The position numbers and the translations under genes were made by a program. Positions 1-10,640 of a DNA stretch of 64,000 nt are shown piece after piece; position 1 is the stretch's first letter, and the number at the start of each line of letters is the position of its first letter. The notes under the pieces are model-generated. The model did not search any database. It was not told the origin of the DNA and worked only from the letters and a program-made list of their open reading frames with translations. Source of the DNA: Ryuthela nishihirai (Eukaryota > Arthropoda > Arachnida > Araneae > Heptathelidae); NCBI GenBank assembly GCA_038380435.1, contig JAWZYU010000668.1:1-64000 (forward strand), in the 5' to 3' direction.

Positions 1-274
1 CAGAGGGTATGGCTCTCCCGCACACGGGGCCACGGATTAACGTCCCATCCGAACATGCACAGAGTATGGCTCTCCCGCACACGGGGTCACGGCTTAACGT
101 CCCATCCGACGGACGGCGGCCTTTCCAAGCCCATCGGTGTCCCCTACTGACCGTGAGCAAGGGGGGGGGGGATTTTGCGGAGATAAAACTCAACGCTGAC
201 CCAGCTGGGACTCGAACCTGGGAACTACAGATTTACGAGCCTGGCGCGCTACCGACTGAGCCACCCCCGCCCCC
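1..274 (-). mobile_element. tRNA-Thr-like SINE (family SINE1), 3' part cut by window edge
   Basis: Reverse-orientation copy of the dominant SINE family of the window. Read on the minus strand it starts with a tRNA-like head whose A box (TGGCTCAGTNGG) and B box (GGTTCGAGTCC) are near 205-270, followed by the conserved body. The piece containing 'GGCTTAACGTCCCATCC' occurs twice in tandem near 9-110, a local duplication of about 57 bp. The poly-purine tract near 160 is unusually G-rich. Confidence 0.85.
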
Positions 275-385
275 AAAGGTGGCGGGAGAGAGTAGCAGAA
301 AATCCGGAAACGAAACGCATGCAGTGGAAAAGGACAAGGTCGGTTCACTTTCTTTTTAATGGTTGCCCTAATAAGGCTATTAGCC

Positions 386-480
386 GTCCCATGGCCGAGT
401 GGTTAGCGCGCTTGGCTACTGATCTAAGGGACCTGGGTTCGAGCCCCGGGTAAGGCATCGCTGTTTGTGTGTTTTTCACT
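386..480 (+). mobile_element. Type-II-tRNA-like SINE (family SINE2), head fragment
   Basis: Begins with a tRNA-like head with GGCCGAGTGGTTA (A box and D-arm of Ser/Leu-type tRNAs) and a B box GGTTCGAGCCC, then the family-specific 'TAAGGCATCGCTG'. Only the first about 90 bp are present. It sits about 110 bp after a SINE1 copy, with the same spacer as at 53,790-53,902. Confidence 0.8.
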
Positions 481-1024
481 GCAAACTTTCGGCAAAAGGC
501 TTAACGTGCGATGCAAATCCATTCCTATTTTTCTATCTTCTTATACCATGACGTGCACATAAGTGTTAATTTTCATTTCTGGGCCAAAACAATAATATTA
601 ATCTTCAGTTTACTCGCAAATACCAAAGTTTTTACCGAAAACGACTTTTCAAAAATCGGAATTTCCAAAGCTTTAACGTTTCGTAAAAGTATAAATGGTT
701 GCTGCCTACGTAAAGCTTTTCCACATCGCAGTACATGACTAAAATCTCACCCAAAATATATTAAACAAAAGAATGGTTACTTCCTCCGTGGATCGTACGA
801 GGGTGAGAAAAAACATCCAGTGGGACAACTCAAAAAAGCTTGCAATGCGAAACTCAAAGTGTGCAACTTCCAACTTTTACTACGGCTTCACAATGTTTCG
901 TCTATACTTCTCCGAAACTTTATATAACCATTTTTCTTCTCTGTAGAAAAATAAAAATTAATCTTACGTACGTGAGATGATCGAAACACAATATAAAAAT
1001 ATACCTAAAATAGCAACGCATAGA
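481..1024. other. No gene recognised
   Basis: AT-rich intergenic sequence without a recognisable coding region, RNA gene or repeat shared elsewhere in the window. A 75-codon open frame at 511-738 has no feature that supports it. Confidence 0.5.
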
Positions 1025-1190
1025 ACAAGCCACGCCTAGCACCTAAGGTCTGACCCGCCTTCTCGTGGTGCAGACCGTTAGTACCTTTCAAAACAGATAC
1101 TCTCTTGTGGAAGTGAACGCAAAGGTAGGGCTGCCAGATTAGTGTGGCCTACTGATCTGGACAACTATGGCTACTTTTCCTTTTTTTTCT
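1025..1190 (-). repeat. Repeat family R3
   Basis: About 165 bp that match, in reverse complement, the stretch at 12,160-12,345 (shared 'GGTACTAACGG', 'CCAGATCAGTAGGCC' and 'GGTGCTAGRCGTGGC'). At the second site it directly follows a truncated SINE1, so it may be another short interspersed element. No tRNA-like box was seen. Confidence 0.6.
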
Positions 1191-1636
1191 ACCCTGCTGA
1201 AGAGTGGTCAACCACACAGTGCCTGGTGCTGATCACATAAACCCACTGGACTGGACAGGTATATGGCTCTGAGCTTGATTATGGATCCTGATTTTGCTGC
1301 ACTGGTGGGCTTCTGTGGCGGGAAAATCTTCCGCAGTGTTTTCTGTTTGTTTGCGGGTTGACAGTCCCAAGTGAATAGATTCACAGGATATGTTTATCAG
1401 CTGGTGGATAATCCTGAGCAGAAGTCATCGCACGCACCTGAACTCTTTGCTTCTGTTGACATCGTCAAATTCTACATTGGAGGAAGTCTTCCAGTGTAGA
1501 TGGCTTCAGCCTTTAGTGGTGGGGGAACGGTCTTTGCCCCTTGTCTGCGTTTAGCGGGCTGTTTGATATTGTCGGCATTCCCTGTCTCAATAAACATAGT
1601 TTCTTTAAACATCCCACTAACTATTTTCTCTCCATA

Positions 1637-3357
1637 GGAAGTTGGAATGTGAGGACTCTGCATAGAGCTTTTTCTCTTGATGTCGTCACACAAGAATTCC
1701 ACCATTATAATTTAGATATTCTCGACTTGCAAGAGACCAGATGGACAGATAAAGGTCAGATTCTTAAAAATAATCTTAAATTTCTCTTTTCAAGAAAGAC
1801 GATAATAAGCACAACCAAGGCGTTGGTCTGCTTCTCAGCATACATACCAATGATGTTATTCTAGGATATGAGTGAAAAACCTCTTACAGCAAAATTTCAG
1901 ACAATCATTAGAGACTTGAATGCTATCTGCTGCAATGGCCCCACTGAGGATGCCGATGAGGATAAGAAGGATAGGTTTTACTTACAACTTCAGGATATTT
2001 TGAATTCTGTAAAGTAAGGATATATTACCCTTGTTCTAGGTGATTTCAATGCCAAAGCTGGTACTGACTCTGACCTTTGGGGAGGAGTAATAGGCCCTTT
2101 TTGTATTGGTAGCTACAATGGCAATTGGCAACGTCTCCTACAGGTAAGTAAACTCAATGGATTCAGAATAACTAACACTTATTACAAACACCGCGACATA
2201 GTTAAGTACACATGGGTTTCACCCGACAGGCTGCATAAGAATATGACTTGATTATATATTAATTAACAGCAAATGGGCTAGTTCTGTTAGAAATACCAGG
2301 GCATATAGGGGAGCTGAAATTGGATCTGACCATTATCTTTTTAAAAGTGTCTTGCAACTTAAACTTAAAAAGTGTTCTGCTAGAGTTAAAAAATTTACCT
2401 TTAATACTGAAGCTCTCAAAGACCCAGTTATAGCTAAAGCTTACCATGATAGGTTACTTAGTCATTATGACAGTCATGGTTTGCTTAATACTGAAGTTGA
2501 GGAGGAATGGGACCATTTTAAACGTGCTTTTTTGGAAACTAACAGTACCCTTTTAGGAAAAAAGGAGCAGAGGAGACAGAATTATCTGAGTGATAAGGCA
2601 GATGAGCTTATTTCGGAAAGAAGGATCTGCAGGAATGTCCTTAATATCCTACTAGTGCTAATAGAAAGCATTACAGAGAACTTAATAAATGTGTAACAGA
2701 TCAGTTAGATGCTGATAAGAATCTTTGGCTTGATGACTTGGCTGACAAAGCCGAGGAAGCAGTTAGACAGCACAACAGCAGAGAGCTGTACCAGATAGTT
2801 AATGTTTTGTGTGGTAGAAAACGGACAGGTATAGAGGGATTGGAGGATAAAAAAGTAAGGTTATAGAAGGGGAGGATTCTGTCGTGACTAGATGGGCTGA
2901 GCATTTCAGTGATGTTCTAAACAATGTACTTAGTTCCAATCCCATTGTTTGCAATGATGATAGATGCATTGGTGGCTTTAATGTTGGCCCTATAACACAA
3001 TCTGAAGTTATTTTGGGCTGTTTGTAAATTTAAACTTCATAAATCCCCAGGGGTAGATGAAATTACTACGTAAATGCTTAGAGATGGGAATGTTTCGGTT
3101 ACCACTTGGATGACTGAAATTTTGAATAACTTTTATGATAAAGACATGGTTCCTAAAGAATTTACCAGAGCTATTATTATCCCTGTTTTCAAAAAAGATG
3201 ATCGCAGTTCTTGTGATAACTATAGGGGTATCAGCCTACTCTCTGTTCCAGTTAAAGCTCTTTCCATGATTGTGCTTAATAGAATTAAGGATCTGGTTCA
3301 CAGTCAATTGCCTGATGAACAATGTGGATTCAGAAGTGGTAGAGGATGTGTGGATCA
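1637..3357 (+). mobile_element. RTE-like LINE copy L1: endonuclease plus start of RT, decayed
   Basis: The apurinic-type endonuclease begins at about 1637 with the motif GSWNVRTL, followed by QETRW. The GDFNAK motif is near 2040 and the SDHY motif near 2325. The reverse-transcriptase start (KKDDRSSCDNYRGISLL, then CGFRSGRGCVDQ) is near 3190-3357. The reading frame is broken many times: a stop after the first endonuclease part (1862), a TAA at about 2013, and frame changes near 2250, 2690 and 2850. The copy stops abruptly after GCVDQ, where the related copy at 4262-6765 continues, and abuts the H2B remnant. In intact relatives the protein nicks target DNA and reverse-transcribes its own RNA. 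This copy cannot. Confidence 0.85.
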
Positions 3358-3362
3358 GAGAA

Positions 3363-3511
3363 CTATTCAGAGATTTAGAACTTTGTATATGTAGATACTG
3401 AAACTCTCTCTCTCTCCTCTTCTTCTCGCGTTTCTTCTTATCGCCAGCACGAACGGCTTTTTGCGCCTTTCCTGCTTTTTTCACAGCTTTTCCTGAAGGT
3501 TGAGGCGGCAT
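3363..3511 (-). pseudogene. Histone H2B pseudogene, amino-terminal fragment
   Basis: The minus-strand ORF starts MPPQPSGKAVKKAGKAQKAV and continues RAGDKKK with a run of basic residues. This is the typical H2B tail, more like chelicerate than fly H2B. After a frameshift in the CT-rich tract at 3402-3420, another frame gives SFSIYIYKVL, the start of the H2B histone fold. About 40 of the usual 120-odd residues remain. The histone fold, carboxy-terminal helix and 3' stem-loop are missing, because sequence changes to LINE copy L1 at about 3357. Upstream on the minus strand lie TATA-like TTTAAAAG (about 3617-3625) and TATAAA (3649-3654). The identity is clear; the pseudogene status follows from the frameshift and truncation. 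Confidence 0.85.
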
Positions 3512-3732
3512 TTTCTCTACAGATGCTGGAACAAATCCTTGTTTGGAAATTAAAAATCTGAGAACTCGCTCTTGAAATCTCCAAATTGAATATTCTTGTG
3601 TTGTGGTTGCAATCCCCTTTTAAAAACTCCGGACGGAGCGTACCGATGTTTATACGGACCTCTGAGTGAGCCGTGTGAGGTAGAATGAACACTCGTGGTA
3701 GGAGTTTTCTGTGGATAGGAAATGCTTGTTCA

Positions 3733-4261
3733 CCAAAGTTCCAGTCGCATGTAAAATTTAAATAAATTCATTATTTTAATAAAAAGTTAATATTTTGACA
3801 TGAGAGACAGAGGTTGTCAAATTATTGTTTTCTCTGCGAAATAAAAGAAAAGAATAAAACTTCGAACATATGATTTTATTTATACACTTGAGAAGCATAC
3901 CGATGTAAAATACATTTAGAACAGTTTCATTTAAATACAGAACAAACTAAAATGCCTTTAGGAAATTACTGTAATATTACTTATGTGTTTAGTATATAAT
4001 GTTATGGGCTAAGTAAAAAAAAAAAGGAAAAAAAAGTTGGAATTTTTACATTCTATACATTAAAAACTTAGGTCACCGAATACACAATTTGGTAGGGGAG
4101 TTTTTGTTTTGTATTACCATTGTATAGGTGGTGTGTTTTAAGGATAGCTTTTTTATCTGTGAAAATCGAGGGATGTAGTAGTGGTGGAAAAGATGTGTTT
4201 CATGTAATTTTTGGGGATGTATTACTTAGGAAAGAAATAGATCTCTGTAGTATTTAATAAG
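3733..4261. other. No gene recognised
   Basis: Strongly AT-rich spacer between the H2B upstream region and the second LINE copy. It holds a short A-run near 4015. I see no coding region, RNA or repeat shared elsewhere in the window. Confidence 0.5.
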
Positions 4262-6765
4262 AGAGTGCATTAATGAAAGGTTTCTAACAGCTAAATTTCA
4301 GACAAGCATTAAAGACTTGAACGTTATCTGCTGTTATGACCCCACTGAGGATGAGGATGAGGATGAGAAGGATAGGTTTTACGGACAACTTCAGGATATT
4401 TTGAATTCTGTCAAGAAAGGAGATATTACCCTTATTCTAGGTGACTTCAATGCCAAAGTTGGTACTGACTCTGATTCTTGGGGGAGGGGTGATAGGCCCT
4501 TTTGTTATTGGTAACTGCACTGGCAATGGGCAACGTCTCCTACAGGTAAATAAACTCAATGGTTTCAGAATAACTAACACATATTACAAACACCGCGACA
4601 TACATAAATACACATGGGTTTCACCTGATGGGCTGCATAGGAATATGATTGATTATATATTAATTAACAGCAAATGGGCTAGTTCTGTTAGAAATACCAG
4701 GGCATATAGGGGAGCTGAAATTGGATCTGACCATTATCTTTTTAAAAGTGTCTTGCAACTTAAACTTAAAAAGTGTTCTGCTAGAGTTAAAAAATTTACC
4801 GTTAATACTGAAGCTCTCAAAGACCCAGTTATAGCTAAAGCTTACCATGATAGGTTACTTAGTCATTATGACAGTCATGGTTTGCTTAATACTGAAGTTG
4901 AGGAGGAATGGGGCCATTTTAAACAGGCTTTTTTGGAAACTAACAGTACTCTTTTAGGAAAAAAGGAGCAGAGGAGACAGAATTATTTAAGTGATAAGGC
5001 ACTTGAGCTTATTTCAGAAAAAAGGAACTACAGGAATGTCTTTAATCAGTTCCCTACTAGTCCTAATAGAAAGGATTACAGAGAGCTTAATAAACGTGTA
5101 AAGGATCAGTTAGTTGCTGAAAAGAATCTTTGGCTTGATGGCTTGGCTGACAAAGCCGAGGAAGCAGTTAGGCAGCACAACAGCAGAGAGCTGTACCAGA
5201 TAGTTAATGTTTTATGTGGTAGAAAACAGACAGGCATACAAGGATTGAAGAATAAACAAGGTAAGGTTATAGAAGGGGAGGATTCTGTTATGGCTAGGTG
5301 GGCTGAGCATATCAGTGATGTTCTAAACAATGTGGGTAGTTCTACTCCCATTGTTTCCAATGATGATGGATGCTTTGATGGCTTTAATGTTGGCCCTATA
5401 ACACAATCTGAAGTTACTTTGACTGTTTCTAAACTTATACTACATAAGTCCCCAGGGGTAGATGAAATTACTACGGAAATGCTTAGAGCTGGGAATGTTT
5501 CGGTTACCACTTGGATGACTGAAATTTTGAATAACCTTTATGATAAAGGCATGGTTCCTAAAGATTTTACCAGAGCTATTATTATCCCTATTTTCAAAAA
5601 AGGTGATCGCAGTTCTTGTGATAAATATAGGGGTATCAGCCTACACTTTGTTCCAGGTAAAGTTCTTTCCATGATTGTGCTTAATAGAATTAAGAATCTG
5701 GTTCACATGCAATTGCGTGATGAGCAATGTGGATTCAGAAGTGGTAGGGGATGTGTGGATCAGATATTTTCACTTAGGGAGATTCTTGAGAAATGTTTAG
5801 AGTTTCAGAAACCTTTGGTTGTTAGCTTTGTTGATTTCAAAAAGGCTTTCGACTCTGTTGATCGTCATAATTTGTGGTTGATTGTGAAATCATATGGTAT
5901 ACCAGGGAAGTTAGTTAGCATAATGAAAGCTCTCTATAATAACACTGAGTCATGTGTGAGAGTTGGTAAGTCTGGTAGAAATTGGTTTAGCATTACATCT
6001 GGTGTTCGACAAGGATGCATTTTGTCTCCTTTTCTCTTTAGTTTGGTTGTTGATTATGTTATGCGAAATTCACTTCAAGGGAAAGATTTTGGCCGTAAAT
6101 GGACTGGAGATACGAAAATTTCTGATTTAGATTATGCTGATGATTTAGCCCTTTTGGCAAATGATGTTGATGAGATGAACTCTTTCATTCGAGCTGTTGA
6201 TGAGACTGATAGTAGAGTAGGTTTGGTTATAAACAGAGAGAAAACTAAAGTGATGAAAATTGGTCAGGCAGGCTGTGATTCAGTTAATCTGAATGGTTGC
6301 AGTCTTGAGCAGGTGTCACAGTTTAATTATCTTGGGAGCTGTGTAACAGATAATGGTGATGTGCGGCATGAGATTAACAGACGAAGAGGAATTGCTGCCG
6401 GGACTTTTAAGAATCTATGGAGAGTGTGGAGAAATAGGCGTATACACCTAAAAACTAAAATTAGGCTGTATAATTATTTGGTTCTTTCTAGGGTTAGTTA
6501 TGGTAGTGAAACTTGGACACTTTGTAAACAAGATAACAGGAAACTAGATGCTTTTGATTCCAGATGCTTACGCAGTATCTTGGGCATTAGGTGGTTCAAC
6601 GTTTTAACTAAAGATGAGGTTATGCAAAGGAATTTGCAACCTTCTTTAAGCAGCATATTGTGCAGAGAGAGACTCCGTTGGTTTGGCCATGTTGCGCGTA
6701 TGAATAATTATAGATTGGCGAATTGCGTTAGCGTATGGATATGGCGAAGAATTGATATAATTTGA
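4262..6765 (+). mobile_element. RTE-like LINE copy L2, best preserved, 5'-truncated
   Basis: This is the most complete copy. The frame opens at 4262 inside the endonuclease, runs through GDFNAK (about 4437-4455) and shifts at a G-run near 4480-4490. The frame entered at 4441 then stays open to 6765 (about 774 codons). Within it GSDHY, the end of the endonuclease, is at residue about 95. RT motif VDFKKAFDS is near residue 463 and the catalytic YADD near residue 565. The carboxy-terminal RRLRWFGHVARM-like motif is near 6676-6700. Nonsense changes are almost absent downstream of the single frameshift, so this is the youngest copy. The amino-terminal third of the endonuclease (GSWNVRTL) is missing. 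RTE clade is inferred from endonuclease and RT wording; CR1- or jockey-like remains possible. Confidence 0.88.
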
Positions 6766-7097
6766 GGGGTTTTTTTTGAGATTTTCGGAGCTTTGCATAT
6801 CGGGAACACATTACACTGTAATAAGCAACCATTTCCAAGGTCTATGCGATTAAAAAATACACACGGACTATTTCTATATCGGAAATGATCAAACGGCAGT
6901 TTTTTTATGTACAGGCTTTCAGATCTATTTGCCCATTATCGTGGACGAACCTTGAAACCAACGTTTTGATATTCGCAACAGATATATCGAGCTGATAGGG
7001 TGACGTAACGACCTCAAGAAATGTCAACTTGGCGTTAAAATTATAATTTACCCACTACACGGAAACGCATTGTTCAGAGCTAAGAAGAAGGCAATGT
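6766..7097 (+). other. LINE 3' flank shared with 42,246-42,997
   Basis: Sequence following the LINE ORF ('GAGATTTTCGGAGCTTT') also follows the LINE fragment at 42.2 kb, so it is either LINE 3' UTR or a co-duplicated flank. At 42.3 kb the same stretch is interrupted by about 420 bp. Confidence 0.6.
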
Positions 7098-8113
7098 ACA
7101 GTACAGCGAAATGTGTAATAGAAGCCTTAGATTAAACCACAGGGTTGTCCTTTGGGAACACAGAAAAAAGCGTTCTTTATCCCTAAGGACAAAGTTGCCT
7201 ATGACATACGTAAGAGATTCACACCTAGCCTCGATCTAGGAATTTCTAGTTGGATACCACAGGGAAACGCCTACTGTGAAAGCCATCTGTCTGGATAGAC
7301 TTCAACAAAAAGAGCGAAAATAAATATGCTTAAACAAGCAATTCCGTTCATTGGTTTAAGATAAGTTAAAGTTAATTTATTTTAATAACATTCAAAATAA
7401 TTTAATTATTAAGATTTTATTTAAATATTTCAGAATATTATAAAAATATTTACCAAAATTAAAAAAAAGAAATAACTACCACTTAATATTTTAGGACTAG
7501 AAGTGTTTTAATTTATACACTTTGGTTTTTAAAGATCTTATAGAAATTATGGTGGCAACACTTGGACATACCAGAGATGACGTCACGTCCGTGTTTTCGC
7601 GATACAGCGAAATGTGTAATAGAAGCCTTAGATTTAACCACAGGGTTGTCCTTTGGGAAAACAGGAAAAAGCGTTCTTTACCCTTAAGGACAAAGTTGCC
7701 TATGACATACGTAAGAGATTCACACGTAGCCTCGATCTACGAATTTCTCGTTGGACACCACAGGGAAACGCGTTCTGTGAAAGCCACCTATTTACCGCCT
7801 GTCTGGACAGCCTTCAACAAAAAGAGCGAAAATAAATATGCCTAAACAAGCAATTTCTTTCATTGGTTTAAGATAAGTTAAAGTTAATTTATTTTAATAA
7901 CATTGAAAATAATTTGCTTATTGAGATTTTATTTAAATATTTCAGAATATTATAAAAATATTTACCGAAATTAAAAAAATAAATAACTACCAGTTAATAT
8001 TTTAGGATTAGAAGTGTTTTGATTTATACACTTTGGTTTTGAAAGATGTTATAGAAATTATGGTGGCAACACTTGGACATAAGAGAGATGACGTCACGTC
8101 CGTGTTTTCGCGA
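7098..8113 (+). repeat. Two tandem copies of a 0.5-kb module
   Basis: Units 7098-7601 and 7602-8113 start 'TACAGCGAAATGTGTAATAG' and end 'CGTCCGTGTTTTCGCGA'. A single further copy lies at 42,998-43,499. One frame keeps a peptide containing KDKVAYDIRKRFT, then SLDL, PQGNA and ESHL in all three copies. It is open for 60 codons at 7653-7835. I do not recognise the peptide. The unit end carries a TGACGTCA palindrome. Frames upstream and downstream are closed, so a functional gene is unlikely; a decayed non-autonomous element or exon duplicate is possible. Confidence 0.7.
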
Positions 8114-8135
8114 TATCATTTGTAATTCTAATTTA

Positions 8136-8335
8136 TAATAAAATAAAAAATATAAATAAATATCCCCTCAAGCAGCTGCTTTCCACAGAGGTCTGACAGG
8201 AGCCTGTCAGTTAATATGCCACAGTAGGAGATCTGAGAGGATGGCAGGACCTCAGCAGAAAAACGACACACACATCCATGCCTAATGCGGGACTCGAACC
8301 CAGGTCCCTTAGATCAGTAGCCAAGCATGCTAACC
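8136..8335 (-). mobile_element. SINE2 insertion with target duplication
   Basis: Near-full copy: T/A-rich tail at the low-coordinate side, then the body (reverse complement of GACAGGCTCCTGTCAG), then B box and part of the head. It is flanked by ATTTA at 8131-8135 and 8336-8340. The homologous block at 43,515-43,519 has a single ATTTA and no SINE, so the empty site is present in the same window. Confidence 0.88.
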
Positions 8336-8349
8336 ATTTACCTGCTGAA

Positions 8350-9324
8350 ATAATAATTCCACTTTCTCACTGGCATATCACTGAAGATTATTTTTAACCA
8401 TTCCAGCTTCCGCAACCATTTAAATACTAAAACAATATTTTTTAAAACCTATATTTAAAAAATATTTGATTATGATCTTTAATTTATCATCAGTGACATT
8501 TTTCCATTAAATGCATATTTTAGAGCTTCCAAGTAACGTTTCTCACTGGCATAACAAGGAAATTCTGTAAGCGTTCGGTAGGATACCTGAAAAGCATAGG
8601 AAATGAATAATCTCCGTATTACGAGCCAAAATAAAGTGGTCGACACCGACAAATAGCGGTTAACTATCAATTTTATATCCCATAATCAGAATAATGAGCT
8701 GCATACTATTTGTCGGTTCGAAACCGACCGAAATTTCATAGCTCTTAGGCTAAAAAGTGTAGAATTAGATTACCTCTACTCTTAACTAACTATTCACTAC
8801 AAAGTTACTTACCTGAAGGGAAATATAAAAGAACCGCAAACACTTCACGAATATTATTTAACTTGATTTAGCTGATACTTCGCGAGCAGCAGAGTTGTGG
8901 GTTACAGAAGGACATACCGACGATATTTCTCAACCGGCACGGGCCTTGCCTATGGCTGCTTATTATACTCGAATCTGTTCGCGATAGGCAAAGCTCTGAT
9001 AACTACAAACCCTCAAAAAAGGATGACTTCTTCGCCATATTTTAATAGCTAACGGGGCAAATGGAACAGCGAGAAAAGCGTCGACGATTTCAATAATAGG
9101 CGAATGACACCTGACAGTGACGATTGGGAATGCATTGTTTGCAGAATCGAAAGGAAGTGACATTTCCATTGTTTCGTATTCCCAACAGAGGGGTTTGTTT
9201 ACTCTTCCGCACTTAGGTTTTCGATACCTTCTATACCAAATTTACTAAAAATTATTCATTTAATCTAGTACCTCTTTCAAAAGTTATTTGGATTCACCGT
9301 GAATATCTTAAATATCTGTTTTCG
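8350..9324. repeat. 0.97-kb block duplicated at about 43,640-44,614
   Basis: Same-orientation copy of the block upstream of LINE fragment L5. It includes repeat family R7 (8400-8570, 'CATTAAATGCATATTTTAGAGCTTCCAA') in its first part and 'GGGAATGCATTGTTTGCAGAATCG' near its end. A more diverged relative of the last 400 bp occurs at about 57,030-57,440. Because LINE endonuclease sequence follows directly in both copies, it may be LINE 5' sequence. Confidence 0.65.
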
Positions 9325-10200
9325 GGGAGGAAAGACAATAAACATCACCAAGGCGTGGGTCTGCTTCTCAGCAGACACGCTAGTGATGCTCTTCTAGGAT
9401 AAGAGGGCATTAATGAAAGGTTGTTTACAGCAAAATTACAGACAAGCGTTAAGGACTTCAATCTTATCTACTGTTATGCCTCCAATGATAATGCCGATGA
9501 GGATGAGAAAAAAGGTTTTACAGACTTGTGAAGAAATCAGATATTACCCTTGTTCTCGGTGAAGTCAATGCCAATGTTAAACTCGATGGCTTCAGAATAA
9601 CTAACACTTATTACAAACACCGCGACATACATAAGTACACGTGGGTTTCACCTCATGGGCTGCATAAGAACGTTATAGATTATATATTAGTTAACAGCAA
9701 ATGGACTACTTCTGTTAGAAAGACCAGGTCATATTGGGAAGCTGAAATCGGATCTGACCATTATCTTGTTAAAAGTGTTTTGCGATTTAAACTTAAAAAG
9801 TGTTGTGCTAAGGTTAACATATTTTCCTTTAATTATGAAGCTCTGAAATACCTAATTATATCATGATAGGTTACTTACTCATTATGACAGTCGTGGTTTG
9901 CTTGCTACTCAAGTTCAGGAAAAATGTGACCACTTAAAATAGGCTTTTTTGGAAACTAACAGTACTCTTTTACGAAAAATGAAGCAGAGGACGCATAATT
10001 ATCTGATTGACAACGCACTTCAGTTTATTTTAGAAAGAAAGAACTACAGGAATGTCCTGAATCAATACTAATCCTAATAGAAAACATTATAGAGAGCTTA
10101 ATAAACATATAAAGGATCAGTTAGCTGCTGATAATAATCTTTGGCTGACAAAGCCGAAGAAGCAGTTGGGCAGCACAACAGCAGAGAGCTGTACCAGACA
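9325..10200 (+). mobile_element. RTE-like LINE copy L3, fragment
   Basis: Contains the endonuclease middle (HHQGVGLLLS, then a stop where relatives have Trp) and LGEVNANVKL, with an internal deletion relative to copy L2. GLHKNVIDYIL and IGSDHYL follow at about 9660-9765, then the linker region to about 10,197. Frames are broken near 9395, 9530, 9860 and 10,070. RT motifs are absent. Confidence 0.8.
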
Positions 10201-10445
10201 ATTCTGCGACACAAATAACTTGTAGAGTAATTACAAAGTCCTAAAGGTAAAATTTTACACTGCACCGACGAAACTATCTATTCTCCTACCGAAATTTAAA
10301 ATGTGTCATCAATAATTATTATTTACCACAGTGACAAGAAATTCAGCTACAGATTGTATGAATTCCTCAGAATAAAAACTATAACGTGTGACTATAAATT
10401 AAAAGTTAAATTACTAGAAGAATACAGCGACTAAATAAGGATTAC

Positions 10446-10640
10446 AAATGACATCGCGAAAACACGCACGTGACGTCAGCAGTGATCTTTCCGGGTGTTG
10501 CCACCCTAATTTCTATAATACACAATCTTTGAAATCCAAAGTGTAGAAATCAAAACACTTGTAATCCAAAGAGTGAAAAATCAAAAATAGATAGTTATCC
10601 TTATTCCAAATTGAACTAATTTATAAAATATATTATTAAA
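10446..10640 (-). repeat. Inverted, diverged copy of the 0.5-kb module end
   Basis: Reads 'TCGCGAAAACACGCACGTGACGTC', then GTGTTGCCACC and TAATTTCTATAA. This is the reverse complement of the end of the module at 7540-8113. The opposite orientation means the CGCGAAAACAC...TGACGTCA end could be a terminal inverted repeat of a DNA element. Confidence 0.5.

Noticed and set aside
9..359. Open frames reading MALPHTGPRLNVPSDGRRPFQAHRC... at many sites (for example 53,586, 56,240, 61,369 and, reversed, 12,123 and 47,648)
   Set aside because: All lie in SINE1 bodies on the strand opposite the tRNA head; the same peptide recurs only because the repeat recurs.
386..447. Functional tRNA-Ser/Leu gene
   Set aside because: A box and B box are present but the acceptor stem does not close, and the same head precedes SINE2 bodies elsewhere.
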